From RGIG1995 sp045658315 (GTDB taxonomy: Bacteria; Bacillota; Clostridia; Oscillospirales; CAG-272): a stretch of DNA of 18,607 nt. Position 1 is the stretch's first letter. Every line of letters begins with the position of its first letter. Below the pieces are notes generated by a model. The model did not search any database. It had not been told where the DNA came from and was given only the letters and a program-made list of their open reading frames with translations. The stretch covers positions 1 through 18,607 of the forward strand of contig JAZOUV010000050.1 in the NCBI GenBank assembly GCA_045658315.1, read 5' to 3'. The position numbers were made by a program, and so were the translations under genes. This document shows, piece after piece, positions 7,112-14,691 of the stretch.

Positions 7112-7263
7112 GTGATAGCACTACAAAATAGATCCATGCAAGACTATCGTACAAAAACAGTCCGTGATTTTTGCCGTTAGGGTGCACTCATCCCTTGGCG
7201 ATGATGGGCGCAAAGAGTTATCCGAGGTCTGTCGGGCTTTCGCGCCATGCTTGCAAACGAGAC
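7112..7263. other. Non-coding 3' flank of the Bla-type operon
   Basis: There is no credible gene. The only structures I see are an imperfect GCGCAAAG/CTTTCGCGC pair (about 7208-7244) and ATAGATCCAT at 7128-7137, which reappears inverted at 9796-9805 on the other side of the cassette. The 10-bp match could be chance. Confidence 0.4.
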
Positions 7264-8229
7264 CTATGTATTTTTGTTGCGGACTGCATTTGCGATGATT
7301 GCCGCAACAACACCCGAAGCAATGATGACAACAATATCTACAGGCGCAAGTACAATCCCGGGTATTCCTGCGAAAAAGAACCCATCGCCAAAGCGATAAA
7401 GATGTCCGCTAAGTAAAATCATTTCGCCAATGTACATAACCAGAGTAACAATAGTTGCAGATATACTCGGCAACCACACGGACAGAAGCGGTTTCTTATT
7501 CAGCGTAAATGATGCAACGTATATGCCAACAGTTACACCGAACAGAACGAAAAATGCGCTCATCAGTATTGCGGAAAGTACAGAAACCTTAATGTCGCCG
7601 TTTCGATAAAAGGCAGTAAAACACGCCCAAATGCACATTCCGAGAAAAGCACCGCTTGCGATCGATTGAATTGTAAGGGACTTGCAGCGGATTTTATCAC
7701 CTGTATGTATCATCTTTGCAAATCCGTAAAAGCAATTCAAAATTGATATAATGAGGACAATAGAAATTATGTAAAAATGAAGCTTGAACGCAGGGCTGTA
7801 TTCGCCCATAAGAATGTCAACCTCTGTAAGCTTCCCCGATTCAAACACTTCGGGAGTGACCGCGCACAAAGCCAACTGCCAATCCTTAAGCTGAGCAAAT
7901 GCTCCCGTTATTGTTCTCGTGACCGTAATATTGCGCTCGAACAGGAATTCTGATACGAAGAATATCACAGTTGAAATTACAGTTCCAAACAGTAATGCGT
8001 ATTTCTTAAAGTATTTGATCGCAACGGGTATCAGCGCAACACCGACCAAGAGAGCGAGCGCGATCGGTGTGTACGGAATGATGTACTTTGGATAGTTTTC
8101 TGCATATACCGTGCCGTATCGAATCATATCGACAATGACGGTTATTCCCATATAAATCGGGTAACAGGATGCGAGTATCACGCCGAGGAGTGATAGTAGG
8201 TAATAGTTTTTGAACTTTTTGTTTTCCAT
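7264..8229 (-). CDS. Eight-pass membrane protein of the BlaI/BlaR1-type operon, function unknown
   Basis: 321 residues with about eight hydrophobic segments (near 8-30, 50-70, 77-97, 150-170, 187-207, 215-240, 252-274, 285-312). A soluble loop of about 50 residues (98-149) contains the block ILMGEYSPAFKLHFY. It also has MYIGEMILLSGHLYRFG near 265-281. I recognise this as a protein recurring next to BlaI/BlaR1-type pairs in gut clostridia (memory), with no assigned function. It is co-transcribed: its ribosome site AAAGGAG lies in the 12-nt gap after the protease stop. Plausible jobs are a sensor partner for the short protease, or the effector being regulated. No transporter signature (ABC, MFS) is visible. 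Confidence 0.75.
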   Translation of the reverse strand: MENKKFKNYYLLSLLGVILASCYPIYMGITVIVDMIRYGTVYAENYPKYIIPYTPIALALLVGVALIPVAIKYFKKYALLFGTVISTVIFFVSEFLFERNITVTRTITGAFAQLKDWQLALCAVTPEVFESGKLTEVDILMGEYSPAFKLHFYIISIVLIISILNCFYGFAKMIHTGDKIRCKSLTIQSIASGAFLGMCIWACFTAFYRNGDIKVSVLSAILMSAFFVLFGVTVGIYVASFTLNKKPLLSVWLPSISATIVTLVMYIGEMILLSGHLYRFGDGFFFAGIPGIVLAPVDIVVIIASGVVAAIIANAVRNKNT

Positions 8230-8241
8230 ATTGTACTCCTT

Positions 8242-9156
8242 TCAGGATGCGTTGGTAAGAAGTATGTAACAGATTGCCATAATAAGTGCGGAAAATGCAG
8301 CAATGGAGAAATAAGAGATCTTTTTGTAAGACAAGATATTTTCAATTCTGATTCTGATTTTTGAGCCACCAAAGGATACGGCAAATACGTTTGTTTTCTC
8401 TGCTGTCGAGAGTAGTGTATATGCATATTCTTTTCGCTCTGTTTCGTTGCATTTCGACAGTACAGTTTCGTCGCAAGCATACTCAATATCTGAATAAAGC
8501 ATTTTTAGCAAGAGCCACGCAAAGGGATTGAACCAATGAACACACACAACGATAAGCGACAAAAGACGGATGAAGTTGTCTTTTCGTTTTATATGGGATT
8601 TTTCATGCATCAATATGAAGTTCAGTCTGTTTGCATCGTATTCGGTCGGAAGAATGATTTTCGGTTTGATGATTCCATAAACCGCAGGTGTTTTGATCTT
8701 GTCTGAAATATAGATATTATCCTTTAATTTTTGGGCATCCTTCATTTCGCCAAGCGTAATGAAATAAATGACCGTCAAAGTGAGAATCGACGCCAAGGCT
8801 ACGATAATCCATACCACAGAAGCAATATTAAAGAGATCCTCAAGAAGATTGACCTTATAAGTGATTGGAAAATAACTGTTTGCCCCCATTACGTGATTCA
8901 TCATAGTAAGTGCCGAATCATCGCCAATTTGAACGATAGTAACGGTTTTAGTAGTGAACTTGGATAGTAAAGCCATAATACCGTATTTGCTTGAAATTCC
9001 AACGGGAATACACATTCGAACAAACGGCACAAACCACAGCCAAATGAAAATTCGACGCGGGATTTTTTTGAATAAGCGAATAAGCAATACGGGTATCATA
9101 CAAATCGTGGCGGCGATACTCATATTGAATATCCAATAAAAGATTTCTCCAAGCAT
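8242..9156 (-). CDS. blaR1: Short BlaR1/MecR1-type M56 zinc metallopeptidase, no beta-lactam sensor domain
   Basis: 304 residues. Membrane segments lie near 6-27, 35-52, 110-134 and 281-300. The zinc motif HEKSH is at 184-188, followed by IKRKDNF, and the third-ligand region DIEYACDE is at 223-230. FGGSKIRIRIENIL (262-275) is the conserved block before the last helix. This is the M56 membrane protease that, in staphylococci, cleaves or inactivates the BlaI repressor once a sensor domain binds a beta-lactam. The staphylococcal protein is about 585 residues with a C-terminal penicillin-binding domain; here the protein ends just after the last membrane helix, so the input signal is unknown. It starts 4 nt after the blaI stop, a tight operon. 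The symbol refers to the family, not to proven beta-lactam response. Confidence 0.88.
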   Translation of the reverse strand: MLGEIFYWIFNMSIAATICMIPVLLIRLFKKIPRRIFIWLWFVPFVRMCIPVGISSKYGIMALLSKFTTKTVTIVQIGDDSALTMMNHVMGANSYFPITYKVNLLEDLFNIASVVWIIVALASILTLTVIYFITLGEMKDAQKLKDNIYISDKIKTPAVYGIIKPKIILPTEYDANRLNFILMHEKSHIKRKDNFIRLLSLIVVCVHWFNPFAWLLLKMLYSDIEYACDETVLSKCNETERKEYAYTLLSTAEKTNVFAVSFGGSKIRIRIENILSYKKISYFSIAAFSALIMAICYILLTNAS

Positions 9157-9160
9157 GGTA

Positions 9161-9514
9161 TCATCTCTTGTCGATCAACTTTCGAAGCTCTTTGATTTCA
9201 TCCTTTGTTAGCTTTTCATCTTCTATCAAAGCCGAAAAAAGTGCTTTTCTTGAACCGCCAAAGAGCTTGTCAATCAAGTTCTGTGTTTCGCTTTCACAAA
9301 CATCTTTTTTAGAGATAAGTGAAATACATATAAAACCGGGATCGGTACGCTTGATGTAACCTTTTGCCTCAATTTTCTTAATAACGGTGTATGTGGTGTT
9401 CTTATTCCATCCGAATTCCTTATCTGCAAGGATACTTAATTCTTTGGCACTGATGGGTTCATTTGCCCAAATCAGCTCCATAACCTTTAATTCGCTGTCA
9501 AATAATTTTTGCAT
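9161..9514 (-). CDS. blaI: BlaI/MecI/CopY-family transcriptional repressor
   Basis: 117 residues from ATG 9514. The open frame extends upstream, but I chose this Met. It has a GGAGG site 8 nt upstream, the family alignment begins here, and the extension covers the promoter and operators. Residues 2-75 form the winged helix-turn-helix: LFDSELKVMELIWANEPIS, then AKELSILADKEFGWNKNTTY and TVIKKIEAKGYIKR. The remainder is the helical dimerisation region (NLIDKLFGG, DEIKELRKLI). Family members bind dyad operators as dimers and are inactivated by the partner M56 protease. It is first in the operon and its own promoter carries two dyads, so autorepression is expected (inference). Confidence 0.92.
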   Translation of the reverse strand: MQKLFDSELKVMELIWANEPISAKELSILADKEFGWNKNTTYTVIKKIEAKGYIKRTDPGFICISLISKKDVCESETQNLIDKLFGGSRKALFSALIEDEKLTKDEIKELRKLIDKR

Positions 9515-9529
9515 ATCGGAAACCTCCAG

Positions 9530-9574
9530 ACTATTACTGTAGTATATACTATCACAATAGTCTGCGTTTGTCAA
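9530..9574 (-). promoter_or_regulatory. Promoter with two BlaI-type dyad operators
   Basis: Minus strand: -35 TTGACA (9569-9574), 17-nt spacer, -10 TAGTAT (9546-9551). Two 14-bp dyads of form ACTA-N6-TAGT lie at 9548-9561, in the spacer and overlapping the -10, and at 9530-9543, just downstream of the -10. Their centres are 18 bp apart. The two dyads are also mirror images of each other in a roughly 38-bp palindrome (9527-9564) centred at 9545/9546. Known BlaI/MecI operators have the same paired-dyad, promoter-overlapping layout with TACA/TGTA cores. Confidence 0.82.
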
Positions 9575-9587
9575 TAGTTTTTTGAAA

Positions 9588-9805
9588 ATTCGCTGGTTCA
9601 ATTCCTTTCGGAGAAGGGATGGATCTGTTTTGGAAGGGACTATTTGTAAACAATTTGTGAGGAGCGCAAAAAATCGGAAGAATTTGAACCACTGTCGTGG
9701 GTTCAAGTCCTTCCGGTCGCTTGCGTTCCGTATTCAATTCTTGAAAAATCGCATTTTCGGTAGTTTGAATCCTTCGACTCGAAGAAAAATCAAAAATGGA
9801 TCTAT
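9588..9805. repeat. tRNA-3'-end-like repeats, including a 69-bp palindrome, in a gene-free stretch
   Basis: The stretch 9575-9832 has no credible gene. It holds T-arm-like motifs on the plus strand: GGTTCAATTCCTTTCGG (9595-9611), GGTTCAAGTCCTTCCGG (9700-9716) and a weaker GTTTGAATCCTTCGACTCG (9763-9781). The middle one is the right arm of an imperfect palindrome 9661-9729: left arm 9661-9692, loop TGTC, right arm 9697-9729. The left arm contains the mirror copy GGAAGAATTTGAACCAC. The T-stems are too damaged for working tRNAs and no D-arm or anticodon arm is present, so these are relics or mimics. Confidence 0.55.
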
Positions 9806-9832
9806 GGAAATTCGGAAAAAGTTAGGCGCGAA

Positions 9833-9866
9833 AAAAGCGGAGAAATCTCTCGAAATCTCCGCTTTT
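9833..9866 (-). terminator. Terminator of tRNA-Trp
   Basis: An 11-bp stem AAAAGCGGAGA (9833-9843) with TCTCCGCTTTT (9856-9866). Read on the minus strand it is followed by TT and T-rich sequence, about 40 nt past the tRNA 3' end. Confidence 0.75.
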
Positions 9867-9906
9867 CTCGTTTTTTCTCGGTCGGATCTAAATCGACCTA
9901 AAGACT

Positions 9907-9982
9907 TGGCAGGGGCGAAAGGACTCGAACCCTTGACATGCGGTTTTGGAGACCGCCGTTCTACCAACTGAACTACACCCCT
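9907..9982 (-). tRNA. tRNA-Trp (CCA anticodon)
   Basis: 76 nt on the minus strand: acceptor AGGGGTG/CGCCCCT (one G-T pair), D-arm GTTC...GAAC, anticodon stem GCGGT/ACCGC with loop CTCCAAA (anticodon CCA), T-arm AGGGTTCGAGTCCTT, discriminator G and encoded CCA. All arms fold. The 3' end is duplicated at 6946-6968. The gene has its own promoter and terminator. Confidence 0.95.
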
Positions 9983-10000
9983 ATTATTTTTGACCTATGC

Positions 10001-10029
10001 ATTATATCATATTATTTTTTAAATTGCAA
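10001..10029 (-). promoter_or_regulatory. Promoter of tRNA-Trp
   Basis: Minus strand: TTGCAA (10024-10029), 17-nt spacer, TATAAT (10001-10006), ending 18 bp before the mature tRNA 5' end. Confidence 0.75.
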
Positions 10030-10201
10030 TACTTTTTTTAATTTTTGTTGTTTTTCGCTCTTTTTTTGTTTTTTTACAATCGATACTATGGATATATATA
10101 TACCAAAATTCGTTTTTATTTGATGCTATTATGTTTATTCAAATACTCCCCAAAATATGCCTAATATCCATAAAATTCTTGAATTTTATTATAAAAATAT
10201 C

Positions 10202-10230
10202 TTTACTTTTTTGAAAAAAAGTGTTACAAT
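10202..10230 (+). promoter_or_regulatory. Candidate promoter of nifJ
   Basis: TTTACT (10202-10207), 17-nt spacer, TACAAT (10225-10230). The boxes are imperfect, but the same TTTACT-N17 layout precedes the LiaF-like operon. The rest of the gap 10030-10283 is very A/T-rich. It contains an 8-bp hairpin TAAAATTC/GAATTTTA (10171-10188) and no regulator site I can name. AGGAGG (10271-10276) sits 7 nt before the start codon. Confidence 0.55.
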
Positions 10231-10283
10231 TGTACGGAATGGGTAAAATTAAAACTTAATATATATATTTAGGAGGAAATACC

Positions 10284-13200
10284 ATGGCAAGAAAAAAGAT
10301 TTCTATGGACGGTAACACTGCTGCTGCACATGTGTCTTATGCTTTTACTGAAGTAGCGTCCATATATCCTATCACACCTTCCAGCGTTATGGCTGAACTT
10401 ACAGATAGCTGGTCTGCAACAGGCCTTAAGAACATTTTCGGAGATAACGTAAGAGTTATGGAAATGCAGTCTGAGGCAGGTGCTGCAGGTACAGTTCACG
10501 GTTCTTTGGCAGCCGGTGCTCTTACTACAACATACACAGCCTCACAGGGACTTCTTTTGATGATTCCCAATATGTACAAGATTGCGGGCGAGCTTCTTCC
10601 CTGTGTTATCCACGTATCTGCTCGTTGTGTTGCATCTCATGCACTCAACATTTTCGGAGACCACTCCGACGTTATGGCTTGCCGTCAAACAGGTTTCGCT
10701 ATGATGGCTTGTTCTAACCCTCAGGAAGTTATGGATCTCGGTGCTGTTTGCCACCTTTCTACGATAAAGGGCAGAGTTCCTTTCGTAAACTTCTTCGATG
10801 GCTTCAGAACTTCTCACGAAATTCAGAAGATTGAAGTTTGGGATTACGATGAACTTAAAGATATGATCGACACAGATGCAGTTGCCGCATTCCGTGCACG
10901 TGCTATCAATCCCGAACACCCCGTTCTCCGCGGTTCTGCTGAAAACGGCGATATCTTCTTCCAGCACAGAGAAGCTTGCAATAAGTACTATGATGCTCTT
11001 CCGGAAATCGTTGAAGAATATATGGACAAGGTTAACGAGAAGATTGGTACCGATTACAAGCTCTTCAACTACTACGGAGCTCCCGATGCTGACAGAGTTA
11101 TTATAGCTATGGGCTCTCTCTGCGACGTTGCAGAAGAAGTTATCGACTTCCTTAACGCTACAGGCGAAAAGGTCGGTCTTATCAAAGTTCGTCTTTACAG
11201 ACCTTTCGTATCTTCTAAGCTTGCTGAAGTGATTCCTGCTACAGTTAAGAAAATTGCTGTTCTTGACAGAACAAAGGAACCCGGTGCTCTCGGCGAACCC
11301 CTTTATCTCGATGTTGTTGCTGCTCTCGCTAAAGAAGGCGTTAAGGCAGAAATCGTTGGCGGTCGTTACGGTCTCGGTTCTAAGGATACTCCTCCTCAGA
11401 GCGTATTTGCAGTATACGAAAACCTCAAGAGCGATGCACCCAAGAATAACTTTACAATCGGTATCGTAGATGACGTTACCAACCTCTCTCTTGTGGAGAA
11501 GGAAGCTCCCGACACAGCTCCTAAGGGTACAGTAAGCTGCAAGTTCTGGGGTCTCGGCGGCGACGGTACTGTTGGTGCAAACAAGAACTCCATTAAAATC
11601 ATTGGTGACCACACCGAAAAATATATTCAGGCTTATTTTCAGTATGACAGTAAGAAGACCGGCGGCATCACGATTTCTCACCTCCGTTTCGGTGATCAGC
11701 CCATTAAGTCTTCTTACTACATTACAAAGGCTGACTTTGTTGCTTGCCATAACCCCTCTTATATTTTGAAGGGTTACAAGATTGTAAACGATGTTAAGCC
11801 CGGCGGTACATTCCTTCTCAATACTCAGTGGACTCCCGAAGAGGTTGAGGCTAACCTCCCCGGTGAAGTTAAGAGATATATTGCTGATAACAACATTGCT
11901 TTTTATACCGTTAACGCTATCGACAAGGCTCGTGAGATTGGTATGGGCAAGAGAACAAATACAATTCTTCAGTCAGCTTTCTTTGCTCTTGCAAATATTA
12001 TGCCTATCGAAGAAGCTGTTGATTACATGAAGTACATGGCTAAGAAGTCCTATCTCAAGAAGGGCGAAGCTGTTGTTGAAATGAACTACAAGGCAATTGA
12101 TGCAGGCGTTGATGCACTCGTTAAGATTGACGTCCCCGCAAGCTGGAAGACAGCTTCCAACGACACCGTTGAAGAAAAGGCTGAAGGCACACGTCCCGAG
12201 CTCGTTAAGTTTGTAAACGAGGTTCTCGTTCCCGTATCTAAGATGCAGGGTGATTCTCTTCCCGTTTCTGCATTTGAAGACATGGCTGACGGTTCATTCC
12301 CTCAGGGTGCTGCTGCTTATGAAAAGAGAGGCGTTGCAGTTGACGTTCCTACATGGATTCCCGAAAAGTGTATCCAGTGTAATATGTGTTCCTTCGTATG
12401 TCCTCACGCTACCATTCGTCCTTACGCTATGGATGCTGAAGAGGCTGCTAAGGCTCCCGCTTCCACTAAGTTCGTTACCAAGCCCATGATTGGCAAGGGT
12501 TGCGAAAACTACAAGTTCACAGTTGCAATCAGTCCTCTTGATTGTATGGGTTGTACCCTCTGCGTTAAGGCTTGTAAGACAGGTGCACTTGAAATGGTAC
12601 CTCAGGCAACACAGCTTGACCAGCAGGCAGCATTTGATTATGCAGTTGCTAATGTAGCATCTAAGGAACTTCCTTTTGCTGAAACAACAGTTAAGGGCAG
12701 CCAGTTCAAACAGCCCCTCCTTGAGTTCTCAGGTTCTTGTGCAGGTTGTGCTGAAACATCTTATGCTCGTCTTATCACACAGTTGTTCGGTGAGAGAATG
12801 TATATTTCCAACGCAACAGGTTGTTCTTCTATCTGGGGCGGTTCCGCACCTTCTACTCCTTATACAGTAAATCGCGAATCCGGACGCGGTCCCGGTTGGG
12901 CTAACTCCTTGTTCGAGGACAACGCTGAACACGGTCTCGGTATGTATCTCGGTCAGAAGACAATTCGTGACAGACTTATCGGTTACGTAGAGGCACTCAG
13001 AGAAGAAGTTAAGGATGAAGCAAAGCTTGCTATCATTGACGAATATCTTGCAACAAAGGACAACAGCAAGGCTAATGAAGCTCCAACAAAGGCACTTGTT
13101 GCAATGCTTGAAGCTTGCGATTGCGAAAGCGAACTCAAGTCTAAGATTCTTGCAGAAAAGACATACCTCTCCAAGAAGTCCGTATGGATCTTCGGTGGTG

Positions 13201-13835
13201 ACGGTTGGGCATACGACATCGGCTTCGGCGGTCTCGACCACGTAATCGCTTCCGGTGAAGACGTAAACATTATGGTATTCGATACTGAAGTTTACTCCAA
13301 CACAGGCGGTCAGGCTTCTAAGGCTTCTCAGATCGGTCAGGTTGCTCAGTTCGCTGCTGCAGGTAAGGCAATCGGTAAGAAAGACCTTGCTCAGATCGCT
13401 ATGTCCTACGGTTACGTATACGTAGCACAGATCGCTATGGGTGCTGATATGAACCAGACACTCAAGGCTCTTGCAGAAGCTGAAGCATATCCCGGTCCTT
13501 CTATCGTAATCGGTTACGCTCCTTGCGAAATGCACGGAATTAAGGGCACAATGGCTAACTGCCAGCTCGAAATGAAGCGTGCGGTTGATGCCGGTTACTG
13601 GCAGATGTTCCGTTACAATCCTGCTCTCAAGGCTGAAGGAAAGAATCCTTTGACGATTGACTGCAAGGAACCCACAGCAGACTACAAAGAGTTCATTACA
13701 AGTGAAACTCGTTACAGCCGTCTTGCTCAGCAGTTCCCCGAAAGAGCAGAAGAGCTCTTCGCTAATGCTGAAATTAAGGCTAAAGAAAAGTTTGAACACT
13801 TGAAGAAACTCGCTGAAGTTTACGGCAATAACTAA
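10284..13835 (+). CDS. nifJ: Pyruvate:ferredoxin (flavodoxin) oxidoreductase
   Basis: 1183 residues, the usual length of the one-piece clostridial enzyme. It oxidises pyruvate with CoA to acetyl-CoA and CO2 and reduces ferredoxin in the cytoplasm, the central step of anaerobic fermentation. The N-terminal pyrimidine-side domain has YPITPSS (28-34). GGRYGLGSKDTPP and the central gamma domain follow. Two ferredoxin-type 4Fe-4S motifs lie at C696/C699/C702/C706 and C754/C757/C760/C764. The proximal-cluster cysteines are C819, C822, C847 and C1081. The TPP/Mg site is GDGWAYDIGFGG (972-983) with DTEVYSNTGGQ after it. All key residues are present. A strong AGGAGG site and regular codon use suggest high expression. 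It is monocistronic, with a terminator 9 nt past the stop. Confidence 0.97.
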   Translation: MARKKISMDGNTAAAHVSYAFTEVASIYPITPSSVMAELTDSWSATGLKNIFGDNVRVMEMQSEAGAAGTVHGSLAAGALTTTYTASQGLLLMIPNMYKIAGELLPCVIHVSARCVASHALNIFGDHSDVMACRQTGFAMMACSNPQEVMDLGAVCHLSTIKGRVPFVNFFDGFRTSHEIQKIEVWDYDELKDMIDTDAVAAFRARAINPEHPVLRGSAENGDIFFQHREACNKYYDALPEIVEEYMDKVNEKIGTDYKLFNYYGAPDADRVIIAMGSLCDVAEEVIDFLNATGEKVGLIKVRLYRPFVSSKLAEVIPATVKKIAVLDRTKEPGALGEPLYLDVVAALAKEGVKAEIVGGRYGLGSKDTPPQSVFAVYENLKSDAPKNNFTIGIVDDVTNLSLVEKEAPDTAPKGTVSCKFWGLGGDGTVGANKNSIKIIGDHTEKYIQAYFQYDSKKTGGITISHLRFGDQPIKSSYYITKADFVACHNPSYILKGYKIVNDVKPGGTFLLNTQWTPEEVEANLPGEVKRYIADNNIAFYTVNAIDKAREIGMGKRTNTILQSAFFALANIMPIEEAVDYMKYMAKKSYLKKGEAVVEMNYKAIDAGVDALVKIDVPASWKTASNDTVEEKAEGTRPELVKFVNEVLVPVSKMQGDSLPVSAFEDMADGSFPQGAAAYEKRGVAVDVPTWIPEKCIQCNMCSFVCPHATIRPYAMDAEEAAKAPASTKFVTKPMIGKGCENYKFTVAISPLDCMGCTLCVKACKTGALEMVPQATQLDQQAAFDYAVANVASKELPFAETTVKGSQFKQPLLEFSGSCAGCAETSYARLITQLFGERMYISNATGCSSIWGGSAPSTPYTVNRESGRGPGWANSLFEDNAEHGLGMYLGQKTIRDRLIGYVEALREEVKDEAKLAIIDEYLATKDNSKANEAPTKALVAMLEACDCESELKSKILAEKTYLSKKSVWIFGGDGWAYDIGFGGLDHVIASGEDVNIMVFDTEVYSNTGGQASKASQIGQVAQFAAAGKAIGKKDLAQIAMSYGYVYVAQIAMGADMNQTLKALAEAEAYPGPSIVIGYAPCEMHGIKGTMANCQLEMKRAVDAGYWQMFRYNPALKAEGKNPLTIDCKEPTADYKEFITSETRYSRLAQQFPERAEELFANAEIKAKEKFEHLKKLAEVYGNN

Positions 13836-13843
13836 TAGCATAT

Positions 13844-13879
13844 AAAAAAACTGCTCCGAGAAATTGGAGCAGTTTTTTT
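13844..13879 (+). terminator. Terminator of nifJ
   Basis: A perfect 14-bp stem including the A/T ends: CTGCTCC (13851-13857) with GGAGCAG (13866-13872), then seven T. It lies directly after the nifJ stop. Confidence 0.95.
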
Positions 13880-13913
13880 GTCTTTTTTTATTTTATAAGC
13901 ATATTAAATATAC

Positions 13914-13942
13914 TTTACTTTTAAAAAAATTTGTATTATAAT
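13914..13942 (+). promoter_or_regulatory. Promoter of the LiaF-like envelope operon
   Basis: TTTACT (13914-13919), 17-nt spacer, TATAAT (13937-13942). The leader to ATG 14014 contains a small TGAAGT/ACTTCA hairpin (about 13970-13986) and an AGAGGG ribosome site 8 nt before the start. Confidence 0.75.
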
Positions 13943-14013
13943 GTAGACGTAAAAAGACTCAATATGGCTGAAGTTACGCACTTCATATAATAATTTGAAA
14001 GAGGGATAATAAA

Positions 14014-14691
14014 ATGAAAAAATTCAGTAGCGTTATTTGGGGAATTGTTCTTATTGCAGTGGGGGCAATATTTGCACTTAATGCATTGAACATAACAAAT
14101 ATTGACGTGTTTTTTGACGGCTGGTGGACGTTGTTTATTATTGTCCCCTGTGCCGTAGGACTTTTTACGGATAGAGAAAAGACAGGCAATATTATAGGTC
14201 TTGCAATTGGCGTATTTTTGCTGTTATGCTGTCAAGATATATTGAGCTTCTCAATGTTGTGGAAGTTGCTTGTACCCGCAATTATCGTACTTATCGGCTT
14301 GAAACTGATATTTAACGGACTTTTTGGAAACAAAGCCAATGAAATAATAGCAAGAATCAAGAAAAACGGCGGAGAGCTGAAATCGGGTTGTGCTACTTTT
14401 TCGGGCTGCGATTTGAACTATGACGGTGAAATTTTTGAGGGTGCAGAGCTTACGGCTGTTTTCGGCGGAGTTGAGTGCGACCTGAGAAATGCTGTTATTG
14501 AAAAGGATTGTGCTATTCAGGTATCTGCAATTTTTGGTGGAATTGACATACTTGTTTCCGATAACGTTAACGTAAAGGTTAATTCTAACTGTATCTTTGG
14601 GGGGATATCAAATAAAACCTCTGTACACAACGGTGCACCTACGATTTACGTAAACGGTACCTGTATGTTTGGAGGCGTTGAAATAAAATGA
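14014..14691 (+). CDS. LiaF-like membrane protein (cell-envelope stress family)
   Basis: 225 residues. Four hydrophobic segments lie in residues 7-101 (7-26, 37-52, 58-75, 83-101), the LiaF transmembrane/DUF5668-type part. A soluble domain follows with four FGG strand repeats: AVFGGVECDL (149), AIFGGIDILV (172), CIFGGISNKT (193) and CMFGGVEIK (218). In Bacillus, LiaF restrains the LiaRS two-component system that senses lipid II-targeting antibiotics. No LiaS or LiaR gene is in the window, so here it may act alone or on a distant pair (inference). It is first in a five-gene operon, and its stop overlaps the next start (ATGA). Confidence 0.82.
   Translation: MKKFSSVIWGIVLIAVGAIFALNALNITNIDVFFDGWWTLFIIVPCAVGLFTDREKTGNIIGLAIGVFLLLCCQDILSFSMLWKLLVPAIIVLIGLKLIFNGLFGNKANEIIARIKKNGGELKSGCATFSGCDLNYDGEIFEGAELTAVFGGVECDLRNAVIEKDCAIQVSAIFGGIDILVSDNVNVKVNSNCIFGGISNKTSVHNGAPTIYVNGTCMFGGVEIK

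Noticed and set aside
6856..7187. Open frames on both strands across the palindromic element
   Set aside because: They cross a terminator and hairpins, have no ribosome site, and give low-complexity basic peptides.
9515..9706. N-terminal extension of BlaI to ATG 9706
   Set aside because: It would translate the promoter, operators and palindrome. The family start and GGAGG site favour ATG 9514.
7128..9805. ATAGATCCAT inverted 10-bp match flanking the Bla cassette
   Set aside because: With flanks of this size a 10-bp match can arise by chance, and there are no target-site duplications beside it. The tRNA-end direct repeat is the better boundary candidate.
9552..9971. Open frames with peptides like GLEPTT and GLEPLT around the tRNA-Trp gene
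   Set aside because: These strings are the well-known spurious translations of tRNA 3' ends. I used them only as a hint that tRNA-end-like DNA is present.
10542..11750. 402-codon open frame on the minus strand inside nifJ
   Set aside because: It is antisense to an intact, fully conserved enzyme gene. The translation is Cys/Asn/Ser-rich without motifs, and there is no ribosome site. It comes from the codon bias of nifJ.
12729..13841. 370-codon open frame on the minus strand inside nifJ
   Set aside because: The same antisense artefact. It spans catalytic TPP and cluster motifs of nifJ and has no recognisable domain.
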